Notes under the pieces: model-generated
The model's database searches: none
The model's input: the letters and a program-made list of their open reading frames with translations, nothing else
Told to the model about the DNA's origin: nothing
Translations under genes and position numbers: made by a program
Part shown: in pieces, positions 6,614 through 8,666 of the stretch
Numbering within the stretch: position 1 is the first letter of the stretch
Layout: each line of letters begins with the position of its first letter
Source of the DNA: a bacterium
GTDB lineage: Bacteria; Calditrichota; Calditrichia; RBG-13-44-9; J042
Assembly: GCA_015494485.1 (NCBI GenBank)
Contig: WGBF01000461.1
Coordinates: 1-8,666 of the forward strand
Length of the DNA stretch: 8,666 nt
Reading direction: 5' to 3'

Positions 6614-7403
6614 GTGCCTCTTCCCGTATGATGGTGTACGTTTCGTTCTCTTTTCGCGGTCGCCAGGTGCACTGTGCCCGCATTACCGGCTGCCCGTCCG
6701 GGTTCACAATTTCATGAAGGGTGACCGGCGTATCCCCTTCCCCACCGTGTTGCACCCGGCTCTGTAATTCCACATCGCTGAATACTTCTTTTAAAAAATT
6801 GATGTCCATGGCGCCAACAACCCATTCCGTGCGAAATGATGCCAGCACCGGCAGCATTGCCCAGGCGACATAGGCGGCGTTGTTGGCATGGTTGTTCATG
6901 TCCATATTTAACCAGGTGGTCGGAATGGTTTTCTCGTAATAAACGCGTTCCGGTTTCGGGATGGTGGGAATATTTCGATCGATTGCCTGCTTATCCAGTC
7001 CCGGGAGACGGGGGAAGCGATTTTCAATCAGTGCCGGACGCTTACGCCGAAAATCAAACAACATCCAGTGGGATGTCCCCCGTGCCAACACCTCCCCCGA
7101 TTCGTTTCGGAAAATAAAATCGCGCCAGGCAATGGCTCCCTGCCACCCCGCTGGCCAGGTTTCAACCTCAATGACTTCCTGCCAGAGGGGATACCGTTCC
7201 ACGGCCAACCGGGATTTTACCAGCAACCAGGTCAGTCCCATGGGAAACAGGCGTTGAATGGAAAAATACAATTGATGCGCATGGCTTGCTGCCGCCTCCT
7301 GGAGGTAATTTTGCAGGGTCAATTCCGTTGCGTGACCGTTGGGTTCCACTTCATACGAACGCACCCGAAACTGCAGGCGATACGTTAGCGATGCCTCGCT
7401 CAT
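6603..7403 (-). CDS. Acyl-ACP thioesterase (double hotdog, FatA/FatB-like)
   Basis: A 266-residue soluble protein with two hotdog domains. It would hydrolyse acyl-acyl carrier protein to free fatty acid and ACP. The N-terminal half has the family opening (YRLQFRVRSYEVEPNGHAT, then LQNYLQEAAASHA at 31-43) and TWLLVKSRLAVERYPLW (58-74). The C-terminal half has LNMDMNNHANNAAYVAW (165-181). Asp168, Asn170, His172 and Glu206 have the same spacing as the catalytic Asp281/Asn283/His285/Glu319 reported for plant FatB, recalled from memory. Length is near that of bacterial members. The start has AGGAGG at 7408-7413, and the ATG overlaps the acetyltransferase stop (ATGA). The last 11 nt overlap the kinase start. 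A bacterial enzyme of this type sets fatty acid release or chain length, but its specificity cannot be read from sequence. Confidence 0.9.
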   Translation of the reverse strand: MSEASLTYRLQFRVRSYEVEPNGHATELTLQNYLQEAAASHAHQLYFSIQRLFPMGLTWLLVKSRLAVERYPLWQEVIEVETWPAGWQGAIAWRDFIFRNESGEVLARGTSHWMLFDFRRKRPALIENRFPRLPGLDKQAIDRNIPTIPKPERVYYEKTIPTTWLNMDMNNHANNAAYVAWAMLPVLASFRTEWVVGAMDINFLKEVFSDVELQSRVQHGGEGDTPVTLHEIVNPDGQPVMRAQCTWRPRKENETYTIIREEAHGT

Positions 7404-7930
7404 TCTTCCTCCTGTGCGTTAGCGGTAACCCATTCCGACAGATTTTTCATTTCGGGCACCTGAAGCCGATAGGTCGTCCATTCATCCAGAGGCTTTGCGC
7501 CTATTTTCTTGTAGAACTCAATTGCCGGGGTATTCCAGTTTAAAACCGCCCATTCCATGCGGCCACAATCATGCTCCAGAGCAATCTGTGCCAGATACCC
7601 CAACACGGTACGGCCAATGCCATTTCCCCGGTATTCCGGTAATACAAACAGGTCTTCCAGGTACAAGGTTGGTTTTCCCAGAAAAGTAGAGAAGGTGAAA
7701 AAGTACAGTGCAAACCCCACCGGCTTCCAGCGGCCTTCCTCCAGAACTTCTGCGATGAGGGTCTGGAAGTACGGTGTGGGCCCGCTCCCAAAACGGTAGT
7801 AATCGTCCTCGGTGGCAACCACCTCATGCAATAGTTTTTCGTATCTGGCCAGCTCCCGAACCAGGGTGAAAATCGTGTGCACATCTTCCTGACGACCGTT
7901 GCGGATTCGGTATTTCAGTTTTTCGCTCAT
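7400..7930 (-). CDS. GNAT N-acetyltransferase, spermidine/spermine (diamine) acetyltransferase-like
   Basis: A 176-residue acetyl-CoA-dependent acetyltransferase. The open frame reaches up to 7999, but I choose the ATG at 7930. It has GGAG at 7936-7939 with a 5-nt spacer. With this start, Glu92 (YLEDLFV) and Tyr140 (EFYKKIGA) fall at exactly the positions of the catalytic Glu92 and Tyr140 of human SSAT1. The acetyl-CoA loop is YRGNGIG (100-106). The N-terminal part (LVRELARYEKL, 23-33) and AVLNWNTPAIEFY (128-140) also match the SSAT branch. Bacterial members often acetylate thialysine or other diamines rather than polyamines, so the substrate is open. It is the first gene of the four-gene operon, with its stop overlapping the thioesterase start by 4 nt. 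The upstream 23 codons are hydrophobic and probably untranslated. Confidence 0.88.
   Translation of the reverse strand: MSEKLKYRIRNGRQEDVHTIFTLVRELARYEKLLHEVVATEDDYYRFGSGPTPYFQTLIAEVLEEGRWKPVGFALYFFTFSTFLGKPTLYLEDLFVLPEYRGNGIGRTVLGYLAQIALEHDCGRMEWAVLNWNTPAIEFYKKIGAKPLDEWTTYRLQVPEMKNLSEWVTANAQEEE
7408..7413 (-). promoter_or_regulatory. Ribosome binding site of the acyl-ACP thioesterase
   Basis: AGGAGG on the minus strand, within the acetyltransferase 3' end and 4 nt before the ATG at 7403. The strong SD suggests independent initiation in addition to coupling through ATGA. Confidence 0.7.
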
Positions 7931-7974
7931 GGCAACTCCAAAAATGATAATTTCAAAAATAACACATTTCGCGG
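7931..7974 (-). promoter_or_regulatory. Possible promoter and leader of the acetyltransferase-led operon
   Basis: The gap before the acetyltransferase is AT-rich. TATTTTTG at 7961-7954 (minus) fits the TAnnTTTG element also seen before the TPR gene. It would give a leader of about 20 nt carrying the GGAG at 7936-7939. I find no matching TTTG or TTGACA-like element upstream, so this is weak; readthrough from the transporter gene is the alternative. Confidence 0.35.
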
Positions 7975-7996
7975 AAAATAAAAATCCCGAACGGGA
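7975..7996 (-). terminator. Short rho-independent-type terminator after the TRAP permease gene
   Basis: On the minus strand a small self-complementary element at 7996-7985 (TCCCGTTCGGGA; four firm pairs around GTTC) is followed by five T, one A and four T (7984-7975). It lies 20 bp after the permease stop and before the acetyltransferase. The stem is short, so termination may be partial. Confidence 0.45.
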
Positions 7997-8016
7997 CATT
8001 TTGCTGAATTTTCCGT

Positions 8017-8666
8017 TCAGGGCCCCAGAATGGTGTTTACCAGAAACAGACTAATTTCGGGGATGTAGGTAATAATCAACAATGCCACCAGTAAAATTAA
8101 CAAAAATGGAATGGTGGCGGCGTATAAGCGGGGAATGCTTTTATTAAACCGAAAACTGGCAATAAACAAATTCATTCCCACCGGGGGGGTGGAATATCCG
8201 ATGCCCAGATTGGTCAGGAAAATAATTCCCAGATGTACCGGATCCACATGAAACTCCGCGGCAATGGGAATTAAAATAGGCACCACCACCAGAATGGCGG
8301 AAAATATGTCCAGCAACGCCCCCACAATTAATAGGAATATATTCAACATCAATAAAAACATGGCTTTGCTGGTGATGAACTGCTTCATGTATGCCAGAAT
8401 TGTCATGGGAATTTCGGCATCGATCATGTAATTGGCCAGACTCATGGCAGCGCCCAGGATAACCAGAATCCCGCCGACCAGCACCATGCTTTCCCGCATG
8501 ACTTTGGGGAGTTGCCGCAAAGGGTGCACTTCTTTGTACACCAGCACTTCCACCACCAGTGCGTAAAAAGCGGTGACGGCAGCTGCCTCCGTAGCGGTAA
8601 AAAAGCCGCCGTAAATGCCAATTAAAATAATAAACGGCAGGGGAATTTCCCAGGCGGCCTCTTTAA
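8017..8666 (-). CDS. dctM: TRAP transporter large permease, DctM type (partial, 5' end off the window)
   Basis: The frame is open from the right edge (first whole codon at 8664) to the TGA at 8017-8019, giving 215 residues. A GTG at 8556 could be taken as a start, but the codons before it clearly continue the family sequence (IYGGFFTATEAAAVTAFYAL), so the gene enters from outside the window. DctM is the 12-helix permease that, with a small DctQ subunit and a periplasmic DctP binding protein, imports organic acids using an ion gradient. Diagnostic blocks are the GGFFTATEAAAV stretch, GALLDIFSAILVVVPILIPIA (about 115-135 of this fragment) and the NLGIGYSTPPVGMNLFIASFRF stretch. About five or six hydrophobic helices are visible. 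The substrate cannot be told. The partner genes, if adjacent, lie upstream and outside the window. Confidence 0.9.
   Translation of the reverse strand, partial: KEAAWEIPLPFIILIGIYGGFFTATEAAAVTAFYALVVEVLVYKEVHPLRQLPKVMRESMVLVGGILVILGAAMSLANYMIDAEIPMTILAYMKQFITSKAMFLLMLNIFLLIVGALLDIFSAILVVVPILIPIAAEFHVDPVHLGIIFLTNLGIGYSTPPVGMNLFIASFRFNKSIPRLYAATIPFLLILLVALLIITYIPEISLFLVNTILGP

Noticed and set aside
7931..7999. N-terminal extension of the acetyltransferase by 23 codons to an ATG at 7999
   Set aside because: The ATG at 7930 has a proper SD, and with it the catalytic residues align in numbering with SSAT. The extension covers the putative terminator and promoter.
8003..8020. CTGAA/TTCAG inverted repeat at the end of the permease gene
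   Set aside because: A five-pair AT-rich stem without a following T-tract. The downstream TCCC/GGGA element is the better terminator candidate.
8017..8556. Treating the GTG at 8556 as the start of a short 179-residue transporter protein
   Set aside because: The frame continues upstream to the window edge with typical DctM sequence, so this is an internal codon of a longer gene.

Overview
The window looks like an ordinary chromosomal stretch of a Gram-negative bacterium, with GC content close to half by eye and dense, mostly operonic genes. The organism is not certain. Three things lean weakly towards the FCB side (Calditrichota, Marinimicrobia or Bacteroidota-like lineages): a mitochondrial-type trifunctional beta-oxidation pair, a secreted CsgG-like/TPR protein, and a promoter element fitting the Bacteroidetes pattern TAnnTTTG. 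I would not name a genus. I saw no rRNA, tRNA, CRISPR array, insertion sequence or other mobile element.

Layout. Positions 1-2632, minus strand: an apparent operon read as DUF2231 membrane protein, then fadI-type thiolase, then a fadJ-type multifunctional protein cut by the left edge. The last two would form the bacterial trifunctional complex of fatty-acid beta-oxidation. Positions 2633-2843: a 211-bp divergent promoter region. Positions 2844-4703, plus strand: a secreted protein with an N-terminal CsgG/FlgO-like domain and about ten TPR repeats, apparently translated from a nearly leaderless mRNA. Positions 4725-7930, minus strand: a tight four-gene operon read as SSAT-like GNAT acetyltransferase, acyl-ACP thioesterase, AmgK/APH-like kinase and HAD hydrolase. 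Each gene overlaps the next by 4, 11 and 4 nt. Positions 8017-8666, minus strand: the C-terminal part of a TRAP transporter large permease (DctM), followed by a short possible terminator hairpin.

How the genes may work together. The left operon degrades acyl-CoAs to acetyl-CoA. The thioesterase in the right operon releases fatty acids from ACP, so the window holds both ends of acyl metabolism, but nothing ties the two operons together beyond proximity. The GNAT/thioesterase/kinase/HAD set is the least explained part. Its members are individually common enzyme families, but the overlaps imply coupled expression and perhaps a shared pathway that I cannot name. I found no clearly new defence or mobile system. 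The observations worth checking are the leaderless TPR gene, the orphan AmgK-like kinase paired with a HAD protein with altered catalytic motifs, and the DUF2231 gene leading the beta-oxidation operon.
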